In this document: one piece after another, positions 8,159 through 16,885 of the stretch
Numbering within the stretch: the first letter of the stretch is position 1
How the letters are laid out: each line of letters starts with the position of its first letter
Source of the DNA: Mobiluncus porci
GTDB lineage: Bacteria; Actinomycetota; Actinomycetes; Actinomycetales; Actinomycetaceae
Direction: 5' to 3'
Assembly: GCF_009695935.1 (NCBI RefSeq)
Contig: NZ_VUMY01000006.1
Coordinates: 1 to 64,000, forward strand
Length of the DNA: 64,000 nt
The notes under the pieces: generated by a model
What the model was told of the DNA's origin: nothing
Seen by the model: the letters and a program-made list of their open reading frames with translations, nothing else
The model's database searches: none
Made by a program: the position numbers and the translations under genes

Positions 8159-8282
8159 TTTGCTCCTGTTTGTCTCTGAGCCTCTTTACAAAACTGAAAC
8201 ACCTATCTGCCCAAAAATCATAGCCGACCTAGAGGACTTTGAGCGGAACTAACCCTGGCCTCGCCTCCGGATCGGTCGAAAT

Positions 8283-8918
8283 TTACGCAGCGTCAGCCAC
8301 GTTGTAACGCTGGCGAAGGTGCGCGGGGTGTTCCAGTTCATCAAGGGCAGCGATGGCAAAAGTGCCGGTAAAGACGTGGTCCCCGACCGGATTATCCCCA
8401 CCAAGGGAATACTTTGGGGTGGCCGCGCCTTTTTCAATCTTGATAGCGGGCACCTGCATCGTCCAATTCAGAGACTCATCCGAGGCTAGGTAAAGGTCTA
8501 ACACCTGGGCGAAAATGCGCGGCTCCAAATAATCCGCAGGCATCGACTCAATCATTCGCTTGCCATCAGGCATAACCAAGCCGCCGGCCCCGCCCACCAC
8601 GAAGATCCGCTGCGAAGGGCGCGCCTCTATAAGTGCTTTGTGAGCAGCCACGACTTCAGCCGCCTGCTCAGCCGTGCCGCCGCGAGCTGTTGCTGCCGTG
8701 GCGATAACGATGGCATCAGCATCCTGCGCGGCGGAAAGAATACTTGGGGTATCAAGAAGATTCCCCTGTCGATACTCAACGCCAGGAAGGGGTTCCTTCG
8801 CCGTGCCGGAGCGAGAAATTCCAATGACCTTTAGCCCGCGACGTGTGGCCTCCTTGGCGATTTCCGACCCGATAACGCCGGTTGCTCCCACGATTGCGAT
8901 GGTGCTTACTTCACCCAT
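8283..8918 (-). CDS. NAD(P)-binding epimerase/reductase-like protein
   Basis: A 211-residue single Rossmann-fold protein. The nucleotide-binding motif is IAIVGATGVIGSEIA at the N-terminus, followed by GISRSG, which often marks NADP preference. It matches the atypical short-chain dehydrogenases of the NAD(P)H-binding (YwnB / biliverdin-reductase-B-like) family, which is shorter than true epimerases. GGAG precedes the ATG. Reaction and substrate unknown; probably cytoplasmic. Confidence 0.8.
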   Translation of the reverse strand: MGEVSTIAIVGATGVIGSEIAKEATRRGLKVIGISRSGTAKEPLPGVEYRQGNLLDTPSILSAAQDADAIVIATAATARGGTAEQAAEVVAAHKALIEARPSQRIFVVGGAGGLVMPDGKRMIESMPADYLEPRIFAQVLDLYLASDESLNWTMQVPAIKIEKGAATPKYSLGGDNPVGDHVFTGTFAIAALDELEHPAHLRQRYNVADAA

Positions 8919-9101
8919 GACTCCGCCTTTCTTTCGACAATTCTCTAACGGTTATAACGCAGCCGCGGGGATAAATATTCCTACCTCGTCGTAAGTGCCT
9001 CAGTCCGGCTCGCTTCCCTCCTTCCATAAAAGTTCGAGCAATCGTTCTACACATTTCTAGCAGCAGGATTTCTAACCTGTCGATGTACCTGGCCTGCACC
9101 C

Positions 9102-10399
9102 CTAGAAACCGAGGGTCTTCGCGGTGTCCTCGACCTGGCGCATCAGCACGTTGAAGTCCTCGACATATTCGTCGGGGCTGATAGTGCAAAGGAGCAGGAC
9201 ATTGCGCCCCTCGAGTTCGGTCGAGAAGATACCGGCGATGTTGTTTACCCTGAGGTACTCCGACAAGGCGAGGTTTCGCCGCGCAGCCTCCTCCGGATTA
9301 TCGGCCTTTACCGAGAAAGTCACAATCGCGAGGCTCGCCGGAGTGACCACCTCCAGGAAAGACGACTCGCGCACGAGCTGTTCAAAGCGCTCCGCAATCC
9401 GAATCGACTTACTGACCATCTCGCGCATCGCTTTTGTGCCCGCTACCTGCAAGGTGAGCCACAGCGGCGGTCCGCGCGCTGGACGGGTGAGCTCCGGGCC
9501 CATGTCCCACCACTCGGGATCCTGGCCGAGCCCGGCGACGTCCTGGAGGTATTCCCCGCCCGCACTGTAAGCCGCGAGTAGCGTGCGCACATCTTTGACA
9601 AGCACCAACGCGCAGCCGTAAATCTGATAGAGCCACTTATGGCCGTCCCACACAATCGAATCCGCCCGCTCGATGCCGCGCGCCACCTCGGCGCGGTCCG
9701 ACAAAACGACTGATCCGCCGTAAGCGCCATCGACGTGGAACCACAGGTTTTCGGCTTCGCAGATGTCGGCCAGCGCATCGAGGGGGTCAACAGACCCGGT
9801 GTTGGTGGTGCCGCAAGTGCCGACGACTGCGACGGGGATTTTCCCGCTCGCGCGGTCGGTTGCGATGGCTTCCGATAACGCCGCGGGAACCATCCGGAAG
9901 CCTAATCGTGGGCCACGACGTGCATATTTTCGCTTTGAATCCCGGCAATATGCAGCGCTTTACGCACCGAAGAATGTGTCTGGCTGGTGAGGTAAACGAC
10001 CGCCTTCGGAAGATCCGCGAGCGTAACTTTCGCGTCGCGGGCCGCGGTCAGCGCGGTGAGTTCGCCCATGGAACCGCCGGAAACTATGAGCCCGGCCGGA
10101 TGCGGATTCGCGTCGAGACCGGTCGCCTCCAAAGCCCACTGGATGGCCTGCTTCTCGGTGGAGCTTGCGCCCGGCGAGAGATACCACCCGCCCACATGCG
10201 GGTTGTAGGCCATCGCAATCATGTCCCCAAGCCAGCTCACCGACTGGGCCGGCCCCGGAATAAAGCCGAAAGATCGTGGGTGGCGCAGATTCGAGTCGTG
10301 CTCGAGGGCGTGAATCAGCTCCTCGGTGGCCTCTTTGAGGTCGCGCCCATCCGCTGAGAAGGGCGAGAGTTTCAGCTCGGTGCGGTCTTCTTGGCGCAA
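9102..10399 (-). pseudogene. PLP-dependent group II amino-acid decarboxylase, frameshifted
   Basis: Two adjacent frames together form one pyridoxal-phosphate decarboxylase (DDC/GadB family). The first (9902-10399) has HPRSFGFIPGPAQ, GGSMGELTAL and SQTHSSVRKA; the second (9102-9893) has GTTNTGSVD, FHVDGAYGG and the PLP-lysine in WDGHKWLYQ. The break is at about 9893-9905, where HVVAHD meets a TAG and the expected FRMVPAAL lies in the next frame; loss of one base explains it. The only in-frame start is a TTG without clear ribosome site, so the N-terminus may be lost too. Unless the frameshift is a sequencing error, the enzyme is inactive. Confidence 0.85.
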
Positions 10400-10454
10400 G
10401 ACTGACCCGTCGCACGGTCTTTGCCCTGTCGCTTATAGCACCGTGTGGGGTTGG

Positions 10455-11183
10455 CTACTGCAACAGTCGGGTGGGGAGCGCCTCTTCGACAGCCTCGCCG
10501 CCCACGTTTTCGACCACGTAAGCCGAGCGCTCCGGCACTTCCGCAACGCATTCGGCCAGCTCGCTGCCGCGGTAGACCAGCCCGACGCCGTTATCCGTGC
10601 AATACGTGCGCCCAAGCGTCCCCTCAGTGACCAGCCGGTGCACCAGCGGGCGGCGCTGTTCCTCGGCGTCGTAGTGGACCCCGTTGTCATAAGGGATCAA
10701 TCCCAGCCCATCGGTCACCGGACGCAAGGTTGGTCCGAAAGAATCGGTGGTTCCCCCGCGGTGCCAACAGATTGATCCCGCGGAAACGCCGGCCAAAACC
10801 ACCCCGGCCTCCCACACGCGGCGAAAGATGGCGTCCAACCCGTGCACCCGCCACACCGCCAAGAGATTCTCGACTGATCCGCCGTCGACCCAGATGGCAT
10901 CTTGCTCCATCAAGAAACCCTCAATATCCTCGACATTTGGCATGACGAACAGTCGCAGGGGATTGACCTCAATCCCGGCGAGCCGCCCAGCATCCTCGCG
11001 CTCGGCGATCTGGGAGAGCTGGTCACCACAAGCCGTTGCGAGATAACCCAACTTCGGCGTGCGCCCGGTTCCTCCCGCTCCGGCAAGTTCAAGGGCGTAT
11101 TTCACGAGCGGCCCAAACTCGGCGCGGACCCGGGTTCCCGGGACATATCCACCAGAAGTTGCCAAAATCGTTGGGGTTTTCAT
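10455..11183 (-). CDS. pepE: Peptidase E (S51 family) / dipeptidase-like
   Basis: A 242-residue class-I-glutamine-amidotransferase-fold serine peptidase. The nucleophile elbow is GVSAGS with Ser134, preceded by the WVDGGS motif near residues 99-103; NGVHYDAE likely provides the His. S51 peptidase E removes N-terminal Asp from dipeptides; the cyanophycinase branch is related but longer. AAAGGAAAA precedes the ATG. It sits 56 bases upstream of the broken decarboxylase and may once have been co-transcribed with it. Confidence 0.82.
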   Translation of the reverse strand: MKTPTILATSGGYVPGTRVRAEFGPLVKYALELAGAGGTGRTPKLGYLATACGDQLSQIAEREDAGRLAGIEVNPLRLFVMPNVEDIEGFLMEQDAIWVDGGSVENLLAVWRVHGLDAIFRRVWEAGVVLAGVSAGSICWHRGGTTDSFGPTLRPVTDGLGLIPYDNGVHYDAEEQRRPLVHRLVTEGTLGRTYCTDNGVGLVYRGSELAECVAEVPERSAYVVENVGGEAVEEALPTRLLQ

Positions 11184-11223
11184 GTTTTCCTTTCAACAGT
11201 TTGTTCGGCCCTCACGGCGCACT

Positions 11224-11316
11224 AGCTGCAACTATGTTATCGCGGGGATGGCTGTCGGTGTTTGCCTGGGCATCGTATTCGGAATGACGAAACCCGAAGA
11301 CGGGACTAAACGCTAA
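11224..11316 (+). pseudogene. Fragment of a glycine-zipper membrane protein (tentative)
   Basis: In the frame ending at TAA 11314-11316 the sequence reads NYVIAGMAVGVCLGIVFGMT followed by a polar tail, the pattern of small membrane proteins with a glycine zipper. No start with a ribosome site is present and the upstream part of the frame runs into the antisense of pepE, so it looks like a 3' remnant. Short, hence uncertain. Confidence 0.3.
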
Positions 11317-11405
11317 CACTGGGTCTCCGGCTGAGCTGTTGCCGGTAAGTTTTCAATCTCACCTTATGATTCGGGTGGGGAAACTTGAAAACGCGCAGTG
11401 AATGA

Positions 11406-11447
11406 TTGGATTTTACCGCCAATGGCGGTAAAATATTGGCGGTAAAA
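11406..11447 (+). promoter_or_regulatory. fic promoter with palindromic operator and third half-site
   Basis: TTGGAT (11406-11411), 17 bases, TAAAAT (11429-11434). A perfect palindrome TTTTACCGCC-AAT-GGCGGTAAAA (11411-11433) covers the spacer and -10 box, and another GGCGGTAAAA lies at 11438-11447 around the expected transcription start. The Fic protein has a winged-helix C-terminus, so autorepression is plausible. Confidence 0.65.
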
Positions 11448-11459
11448 GAGGGGGTGTTT

Positions 11460-12416
11460 GTGAACTACCAACCGCCGTTCAAACGTAACGACCGAATCGA
11501 CTCGCTGAGCATGGAGATTGCGGAGCTGGTGGGGATGGTCTCTCCCGAGATGCCTTTGTCTAAAAGCCCCACGCTCCACCGGGAACTCAGAATCAAGACG
11601 ATTCACTCGTCGCTTCTGATTGAGGGTAACAAACTCGATGAACAAGCCGTTAGCGCGATCATCGACGGAAAGCGAGTTCTCGGTGATGCCAATGATATCC
11701 GTGAGGTTGAAAACGCGAAGCGCGCCTATGACCTCATTCCTGAACTCAACCCGTACTCCCCGGAAGACCTCCTGCGGACGCACGGTGTCATGATGGAGGG
11801 CCTCACTGCTGATGCAGGGCGCTTTAGATCTGGAAACGTGGGGGTGTTCGAGGGGGATACCTTGATTCACGCGGGAACTCCGGCCGATTATGTTCCCGAA
11901 GTAATGGCCGACATCTTCGCGTGGATTGCGGCGACCACAATGCACCCCCTTATTGCCTCCTGCATTTTTCATTTTGAGTTCGAGTTTTGCCACCCGTTCT
12001 CGGACGGGAACGGCAGAATCGGTCGACTCTGGCACACTCTTCTGCTTTCCAGATGGAGGCCGGTTCTGGCCTGGCTGCCCATCGAGAGCACAATCAGGCA
12101 ACGTCAGGCGAGCTATTACCTGGCTCTTGCCAAATCTGGAAAGACCGGCACCAGCCAGGTATTCGTCGAATTCATGCTCGAAACGATTAGGGATTCGATT
12201 CTTCCCTTCGCCAAGCCTGCCAGCGAACGCGACGTGATGAATGCCAAGGCCCTAGCCTTCTTCAAGGCAAACCCGCAGGCCAACATCAACCAACTGGTTG
12301 ATTACCTCGGCTGCTCAAAGAGAAGTGCCGAAAGGCTGGTCGCTGGACTGAAGAATGATGGCAAACTGCTTCGAGAGGGGAGTGCTCGAGCGGGAAAATG
12401 GCTTGTAACCGAGTAA
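11460..12416 (+). CDS. Fic family AMP-transferase with winged-helix domain
   Basis: A 318-residue class II Fic protein. The inhibitory helix motif (S/T)xxxE(G/N) is SLLIEG (residues 51-56) at the N-terminal side and the catalytic motif is HPFSDGNGR (178-186), both intact, so the enzyme should transfer AMP (or another nucleotide part) to target hydroxyl groups and be held in check by its own helix. A winged-helix region (NINQLVDYLGCSKRSAERL) ends the protein, suggesting DNA binding. The GTG start at 11460 is chosen because GAGGGGG lies 5 bases upstream; the longer frame from 11406 would include promoter DNA. No separate antitoxin gene is seen. Confidence 0.9.
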   Translation: MNYQPPFKRNDRIDSLSMEIAELVGMVSPEMPLSKSPTLHRELRIKTIHSSLLIEGNKLDEQAVSAIIDGKRVLGDANDIREVENAKRAYDLIPELNPYSPEDLLRTHGVMMEGLTADAGRFRSGNVGVFEGDTLIHAGTPADYVPEVMADIFAWIAATTMHPLIASCIFHFEFEFCHPFSDGNGRIGRLWHTLLLSRWRPVLAWLPIESTIRQRQASYYLALAKSGKTGTSQVFVEFMLETIRDSILPFAKPASERDVMNAKALAFFKANPQANINQLVDYLGCSKRSAERLVAGLKNDGKLLREGSARAGKWLVTE

Positions 12417-12477
12417 ACACAAGATTTCTAGTTGCAGCTCACCGTTTTGCCAACCAGATTTCTCTGGTTTTGCCACC

Positions 12478-12783
12478 TCAGAACTGCCAGGAAAACCAGC
12501 CCGCCGAGTGCCAGACCATGCGGATTGCTGCCGGTCCATAGTTGCCGAAATCGGAGGGGTACCAGTCCTGGGAGTCCAGCAAAACGTCTTTGATATCTGC
12601 CTTTAGAGCCTCGAGGTCGAGGGACTCGAAGGCTGCTTTGTAATCGAAATCATCATCTTGCGGATTGATGACCCGCGGGTTTTTGGCCAGGATCGTCAGG
12701 TTCAACCTCTCCGGCCACCAGTCCTTGTTGGTAGGGGCGCCATTGCGGGCGTGCAGTTCTTGCAGATTTTTGATGTCCGGCAT
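12478..12783 (-). pseudogene. katG: Catalase-peroxidase KatG, N-terminal fragment
   Basis: About 100 residues matching the N-terminus of Kat[53 protein letters not shown] and RMVWHSAG, which includes the distal Arg and His pair. The remaining 600 or more residues are missing; the frame ends six residues after the HSAG motif. The start at 12783 follows GGAAAGAGAG. Loss of catalase-peroxidase fits a host-associated, oxygen-poor lifestyle. Whether the fragment is expressed is unknown, but it cannot be active. Confidence 0.85.
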
Positions 12784-12868
12784 GGTGCTCTCTTTCCAGT
12801 TCTCCATTGTTAGATAATTAAGATAGTCTCATGGGCGGAATCCGTCCATCAAATCTAGTTTTTCCGAG

Positions 12869-13540
12869 ATTCCATTTGAGGCGTTTCTGACTTTCAACGG
12901 TTCGTATTGTTTCGATAGAAACGGCGAGGTGCTGTTTTCCCAGCCGATTCGGCCTGCAGATGCGCGGAGGGTGATTGAAAACGCTACCAACCTGGGGAAA
13001 CCGATTTGCGCCGCCACGACTAACCAGATGGTCGCTAATGGGAGCGAACCAGATTTGGATACCTATTTCGCTTTCGGAGGTTTTGACGTGCCGATTTCTG
13101 CGGATTTTCAAGGGATAGTGGAAAGCGAGCCGGTTTTCCAGCTCATGTGTGCTGCCCAAGAACCGGAGTATGCGGACCTGACTCGTGGAGCCGCGGGCGT
13201 GAAAATCATGGCGTGGTGGGAACGCGCGGTTGACATTATTCCTGCAACGAGTGGAAAAGACCTGGGTGTGAAGGCGATACTTGCGGCGCTGGGGTTAGAG
13301 CCGGAGCAGGCTATGGCGTTCGGGGATGGTCATAACGATATTGAGATGCTGCGCGCGGTAGGTTGGGGTGTGGCGATGGGAAATGGGCGCGACGAGGTGA
13401 AAGCCGCGGCTGATGACGTGGCTCCGAGTGTGGCCGATGAGGGGATTGACTGGTATTTGCGCGAAAACCATCTGATCCGAACCGCTCTTCAATCAGATAA
13501 ACCAGGCGGTTTTTCTTGTCAATGTGCCTACTCCAAATAA
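12869..13540 (+). pseudogene. Cof-type HAD phosphatase, N-terminally truncated
   Basis: The frame reads IPFEAFLTFNGSYCFDRNGE, a middle part of Cof/YbiV-type HAD phosphatases, and later contains motif IV GDGHNDIEML and GVAMGNGRDEVK. Motif I (DxDGT), which carries the catalytic Asp, is absent: the frame opens at a TAG at 12825-12827 in unrelated sequence. The C-terminus appears to read past its natural end (after ENHLI) into a weak hairpin followed by TTTTTCTT, possibly a stop-loss (CGA in place of TGA). A GTG at 12929 could start a shorter protein, still without the nucleophile. Lies back to back with the katG fragment. Confidence 0.75.
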
Positions 13541-13660
13541 CCGGATAAATCCTCTTTCAAGGTATCTGGGGAGGTCATCAAACTCGTTGTCTGGATTATT
13601 GGAATGTATTGCAACTGTATTACGTTGTGATTAAGTATGTATATTAATGACTAATGCACG

Positions 13661-14761
13661 CTAGCTTCTTCGGTGCCACTGTTCAAGAGTTTTCAGAATT
13701 AGTTCGTTGCTTTCAATAAAGGCTCTGTGATTCGCCTGTACCCTACCGCCTACGCACACAACCGTGTCGCCTGCGTTGATATAGCTCCTGCCGGTTAGCA
13801 AATGCCCGGCATCAGTATAAACCTGTACCGTAACGTTTGCTGGTCGCTCTGCCTGAATAGCTTTGGCCATTGCTGGACTGTCCCACATGCAGTCGTCCTC
13901 ACCTGCCAGGATGAGAATTCTGGCCTCTGTATCCTTTATAGAAATCGTTTTGGTCGCAATTTCTTGGTCGCTTGCCACGGCTGAGTTGTAGATGTTTTTG
14001 TACGTGATGGGAGAATGCGCCAGTAATGGCGTAATCACATCGCGCAAGAACACTGGCAAAGAACTACGTTTTATGTCTATAAATGGAAGTTCGTGGCCTT
14101 GATAAGTCCATGACGACCCGTATTCTTCGAAGTCGAGACCCGCAAAGGTGTAGGCCGAAGGAGAAATCAGAATAAGATTGCTGATTTGGGGGTATTTTGT
14201 GGCGAGATTCAAGGCATACTCGGCACCTTTTGAAGCGGCTACCACTGTGATTGGGGAAGTGCTTGTGGTTTTTTCGTTTATATATTCCAGCGCATCTTCA
14301 AATTGCTCCAGCGGGATTCTACTGAGAGTCTGGGGTTGATTCGGTTGTCCAAACATGAACAATGCCAATACTTCGTAACCATTTTGGGTAAATTGAACAG
14401 CATTCTCGTATCCGGGAGTTCCCTCGGAGCCTCCGTAGGTGATTATGATTCCCCGTCTTTTTGCTTTGAGAGAATCCTGATTGGAAACGAGATGAAAGCC
14501 CTGAGCGGTGCCGTGGTGTACCTCGCTGACGGTGATACCGTCCAGATTTTTCGGATATAGAGAAAGATCTGCTGGATCGGCATAGTATCGAGGAAAACTT
14601 GACTCTGAGGGAGCCGAGTATTTGTGGCTGTTGTAGATTCGTATGCCGCAAATGCTTGTCGCGAGTATTGCGACCATGATGCCAACCGTGAGAAGCGTTC
14701 TCTTTATCTTGCTAGCAGCCTTCGCGGGTTTCCCGGTAGGTTTATTCATATTTGCTGTCAT
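13661..14761 (-). CDS. Membrane-anchored alpha/beta hydrolase (BAAT C-terminal type)
   Basis: A 366-residue protein with one N-terminal membrane segment (about residues 20-40) and an extracytoplasmic hydrolase domain. The nucleophile motif is AASKGAE (Ser177), with Lys in place of the usual Met, as in the acyl-CoA thioesterase/BAAT C-terminal family; acid in GEDDCMWDS and His in DAGHLLTG complete a triad. Substrate unknown. It is followed on the same strand order by the DUF3021 and LytTR genes upstream, so all three may be one transcript from the LytTR promoter. Confidence 0.8.
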   Translation of the reverse strand: MTANMNKPTGKPAKAASKIKRTLLTVGIMVAILATSICGIRIYNSHKYSAPSESSFPRYYADPADLSLYPKNLDGITVSEVHHGTAQGFHLVSNQDSLKAKRRGIIITYGGSEGTPGYENAVQFTQNGYEVLALFMFGQPNQPQTLSRIPLEQFEDALEYINEKTTSTSPITVVAASKGAEYALNLATKYPQISNLILISPSAYTFAGLDFEEYGSSWTYQGHELPFIDIKRSSLPVFLRDVITPLLAHSPITYKNIYNSAVASDQEIATKTISIKDTEARILILAGEDDCMWDSPAMAKAIQAERPANVTVQVYTDAGHLLTGRSYINAGDTVVCVGGRVQANHRAFIESNELILKTLEQWHRRS

Positions 14762-14800
14762 TGTTCTTGACCCCTTGAGTGAATTGAATGTTGGTGATTG

Positions 14801-15247
14801 CTATTGCAATTTCTCGTTCATCCTGGCTACTTCCCCTTTGGTGAATAGCCACGTTACCAGCCAAATAATCAAGTAAGTCACCACGATTGAGACAATAACC
14901 CCGAGCATGCCCCATCCGGAGCTCCACCATTTCAGATAACTTCCCGCAGCTATGCCACAGAGGATTACAACTCCGAAATGCATCGCGGCGCTGAGTGCCA
15001 GAGGGCGATGCTCGTCACGGTAAAGCAGTCCAGCAAAAGAGCAAATAATGCCATAAAGGGCATAGACGACTCGTTCAACAAAAACAGCCAGGTTCGAATT
15101 TGTGAACCCGTTGAGGAATTCGGGTGTGCCGGGAGAAAAAGACGTGCCAGCGAAAGTAAATGAGAAAACGAGCTCTATGGTTGTTCCAATGGCGACTCCA
15201 ACGCAAGCGCCCAAAAGAGCCATGCCGATAACTTCTTTGGTTTTCAT
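14801..15247 (-). CDS. DUF3021 family membrane protein
   Basis: A 148-residue protein with four hydrophobic segments (around residues 7-30, 50-70, 85-105 and 110-135) and a short polar tail. DUF3021 proteins are regularly encoded next to small LytTR regulators and are thought to control them at the membrane. A strong AGGAGG precedes the ATG; the gap to the LytTR gene is 12 bases, so they form an operon. Confidence 0.82.
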   Translation of the reverse strand: MKTKEVIGMALLGACVGVAIGTTIELVFSFTFAGTSFSPGTPEFLNGFTNSNLAVFVERVVYALYGIICSFAGLLYRDEHRPLALSAAMHFGVVILCGIAAGSYLKWWSSGWGMLGVIVSIVVTYLIIWLVTWLFTKGEVARMNEKLQ

Positions 15248-15259
15248 TTTGGGTTCCTC

Positions 15260-15697
15260 CTAAAATCCGAGTTTTTTCTTGAAAGTTGACAGGTGCCGGC
15301 GAGCGACGAAAAACTTGCTGCCGTCTTTGAGATGTACGGTGATGGTTCCGGTAAGGGAGAGATCGAGATTTTCGATGGCAGAGATATTGACGATTTCCGA
15401 CTGTGAAATCCGCGCAAAATCAGAAGCAGCGAGGGAACTCTCTAGCTCGTACATGCGCTGTTTGATGCGCCAATCACCGTTAGCCGTACGGGCATAAACT
15501 GCCTTGTTTTTGGTGAAAAACGCGAGTACCTTGCGCACGTCAAGGACGGTGGCGTCGCTTCCTCGTGTTCCGATGATACGACCAAGTGAGTCTGTCTCGA
15601 GTGCCTGGATGGCACGAACTTCCGAATTAACCTTGGGTGCGATTATCGTCACGGTTGTTTCCGTTACAGTTGGGTCAATCGTGAGCGTGAGTTTCAT
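15260..15697 (-). CDS. LytTR family DNA-binding transcriptional regulator
   Basis: A 145-residue stand-alone LytTR regulator. The N-terminal part is short and lacks a receiver Asp pattern; residues about 50-145 form the LytTR domain (VRKVLAFFTKNKAVYARTAN, FARISQSEIVNISAIENL, VARRHLSTFKKKL). The start at 15697 follows GAAAGGAAAC; the longer open frame upstream is not supported. Together with DUF3021 it forms the known LytTR/DUF3021 module that represses its own operon until relieved. Two direct repeats 21 bp apart upstream (15767-15798) are probable binding sites. Confidence 0.85.
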   Translation of the reverse strand: MKLTLTIDPTVTETTVTIIAPKVNSEVRAIQALETDSLGRIIGTRGSDATVLDVRKVLAFFTKNKAVYARTANGDWRIKQRMYELESSLAASDFARISQSEIVNISAIENLDLSLTGTITVHLKDGSKFFVARRHLSTFKKKLGF

Positions 15698-15766
15698 CGC
15701 TGTTTCCTTTCGGGGGGTCGTTTTAAGTAAAGACCCCAAGCCGGTGTCTTGACAAAAAGATTTGAC

Positions 15767-15798
15767 TAAGCGGTAGGGATTCCGGGATAAGCGGCAGG
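15767..15798 (-). promoter_or_regulatory. LytTR-type operator: two direct repeats, 21-bp period
   Basis: On the minus strand CCTGCCGCTTA (15798-15788) and CCTACCGCTTA (15777-15767) differ at one base and are spaced by exactly 21 bp, the two-turn spacing used by LytTR regulators. A TTGTCA (15755-15750) just downstream may be the -35 box of the operon. Confidence 0.65.
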
Positions 15799-15882
15799 TT
15801 TCGCTCATCGGAAGCAGACACCAGATCTGCCTAGGGCAATCGGGCAGACAAGTTTTTGGGATAATGTCTCCAGGAGGGCAGT

Positions 15883-16515
15883 ATGGAGCGAGTGACAATG
15901 CGGGAGATTCTGGCGATTTTGCGGTGTAAGGTCAAGGACCCGGGGAAATGGTGGCCGGCGGAGACACGTTTTGAGATTCTGGTCGGGGCGGTTTTGACGC
16001 AAAACACGACGTGGACAAGTGTTGAGAAAGCGATAGCGAACCTCAAAGGGCTCGGGCTGTTGGAACCGACACGCCTTGCTGATGCGGATCCCGAGGAAAT
16101 AGGAGAGGCCATCCGCACGGCGGGCTATTGGCGAGTGAAAACCGCTTATCTATTGGCGATTACTGAGTGGTTTTTGGAAATCGACGCGCGGGCGACCGAA
16201 CTTACCGACGCGGAACTGCGTCGCTCCCTCTTGGAGGTTCGCGGAGTGGGGGAGGAAACTGCCGATGACATCATGCTTTATGCTTACCGAAGACCGGTGT
16301 TCATTTACGACGCCTACGGACGGCGCTTGCTTGCAGCCGCGGGTTGGGGCGAGTTTCGCACCTACCCTGCCGCCCGAAAGGCCCTCGACGGGCGAATCCG
16401 CGCGGAAGGTTTTACCGTCGCGGAACTCGCTGAACTGCACGGACTGATTGTCCAGGCCGGCAAAGACGCCCGCGCTGCCGGCGGCTGGGACAAATACTGG
16501 CCGACTTCTGAATGA
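15883..16515 (+). CDS. HhH-GPD DNA glycosylase, endonuclease III-like (MagIII type)
   Basis: A 210-residue base-excision repair protein. The helix-hairpin-helix is LLEVRGVGEETADDIMLYA, and the catalytic Asp is D143 in VFIYDAYGRRLL. The Lys that makes endonuclease III bifunctional is replaced by Glu125, and the four-Cys iron-sulphur loop at the C-terminus is absent. This is the pattern of monofunctional 3-methyladenine glycosylases of the MagIII group. GGAGGG precedes the ATG. It is transcribed divergently from the LytTR operon. Confidence 0.82.
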   Translation: MERVTMREILAILRCKVKDPGKWWPAETRFEILVGAVLTQNTTWTSVEKAIANLKGLGLLEPTRLADADPEEIGEAIRTAGYWRVKTAYLLAITEWFLEIDARATELTDAELRRSLLEVRGVGEETADDIMLYAYRRPVFIYDAYGRRLLAAAGWGEFRTYPAARKALDGRIRAEGFTVAELAELHGLIVQAGKDARAAGGWDKYWPTSE

Positions 16516-16885
16516 TGCCGAGCGGGTAATCCAGGGTTCATACCCAAGTTGGTTTATGTAACTCAGGAGAATTTGGCCATGAGTGGCATATATGGCAGTG
16601 AGGCCCGATTTTTCCTGAGTTACGTAATCAATCGGGACTATAACCCTCGCGGAGGGGTGTCTGTCGGCGCGTTTTTTACCATTTTGGCCCGTCCCCATTG
16701 GTAAAAAAGAGCGACTCTCAAAAAAGACGTTCCTCCTGAGAAATCCCTAGATAAAAGCTAGACTGAAACTGTGGCTGTCTCTGCCGGATGGAGACCACCT
16801 TGACGGGCAACGGCCTCGTCGGGAAACCCCCCACTGGTGGAAAGAAGCCTCAACTCAGCCCAGAGAATTACGAAAGGACATGCAA
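16516..16885. other. Intergenic region with palindromic repeat and CsbD leader
   Basis: 370 bases without a gene. It holds the dispersed palindromic repeat at 16554-16627. Near the 3' end CCACC (16795-16799) can pair with GGTGG (16836-16840), enclosing GACG/CGTC (16802-16805 with 16817-16820), so the csbD leader may be structured. I recognise no known riboswitch there. Confidence 0.45.
16554..16627. repeat. Dispersed palindromic repeat, copy 1
   Basis: The arms TTATGTAACTCAGGA (16554-16568) and TCCTGAGTTACGTAA (16613-16627) pair with one mismatch. The left part, with AATTTGGCCAT next to it, recurs at 25493. Confidence 0.7.

Noticed and set aside
13480-13518. Terminator inside the HAD remnant
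   Set aside because: Only a six-base stem with a 20-base loop before TTTTTCTT; noted in the gene entry but too weak to list alone.
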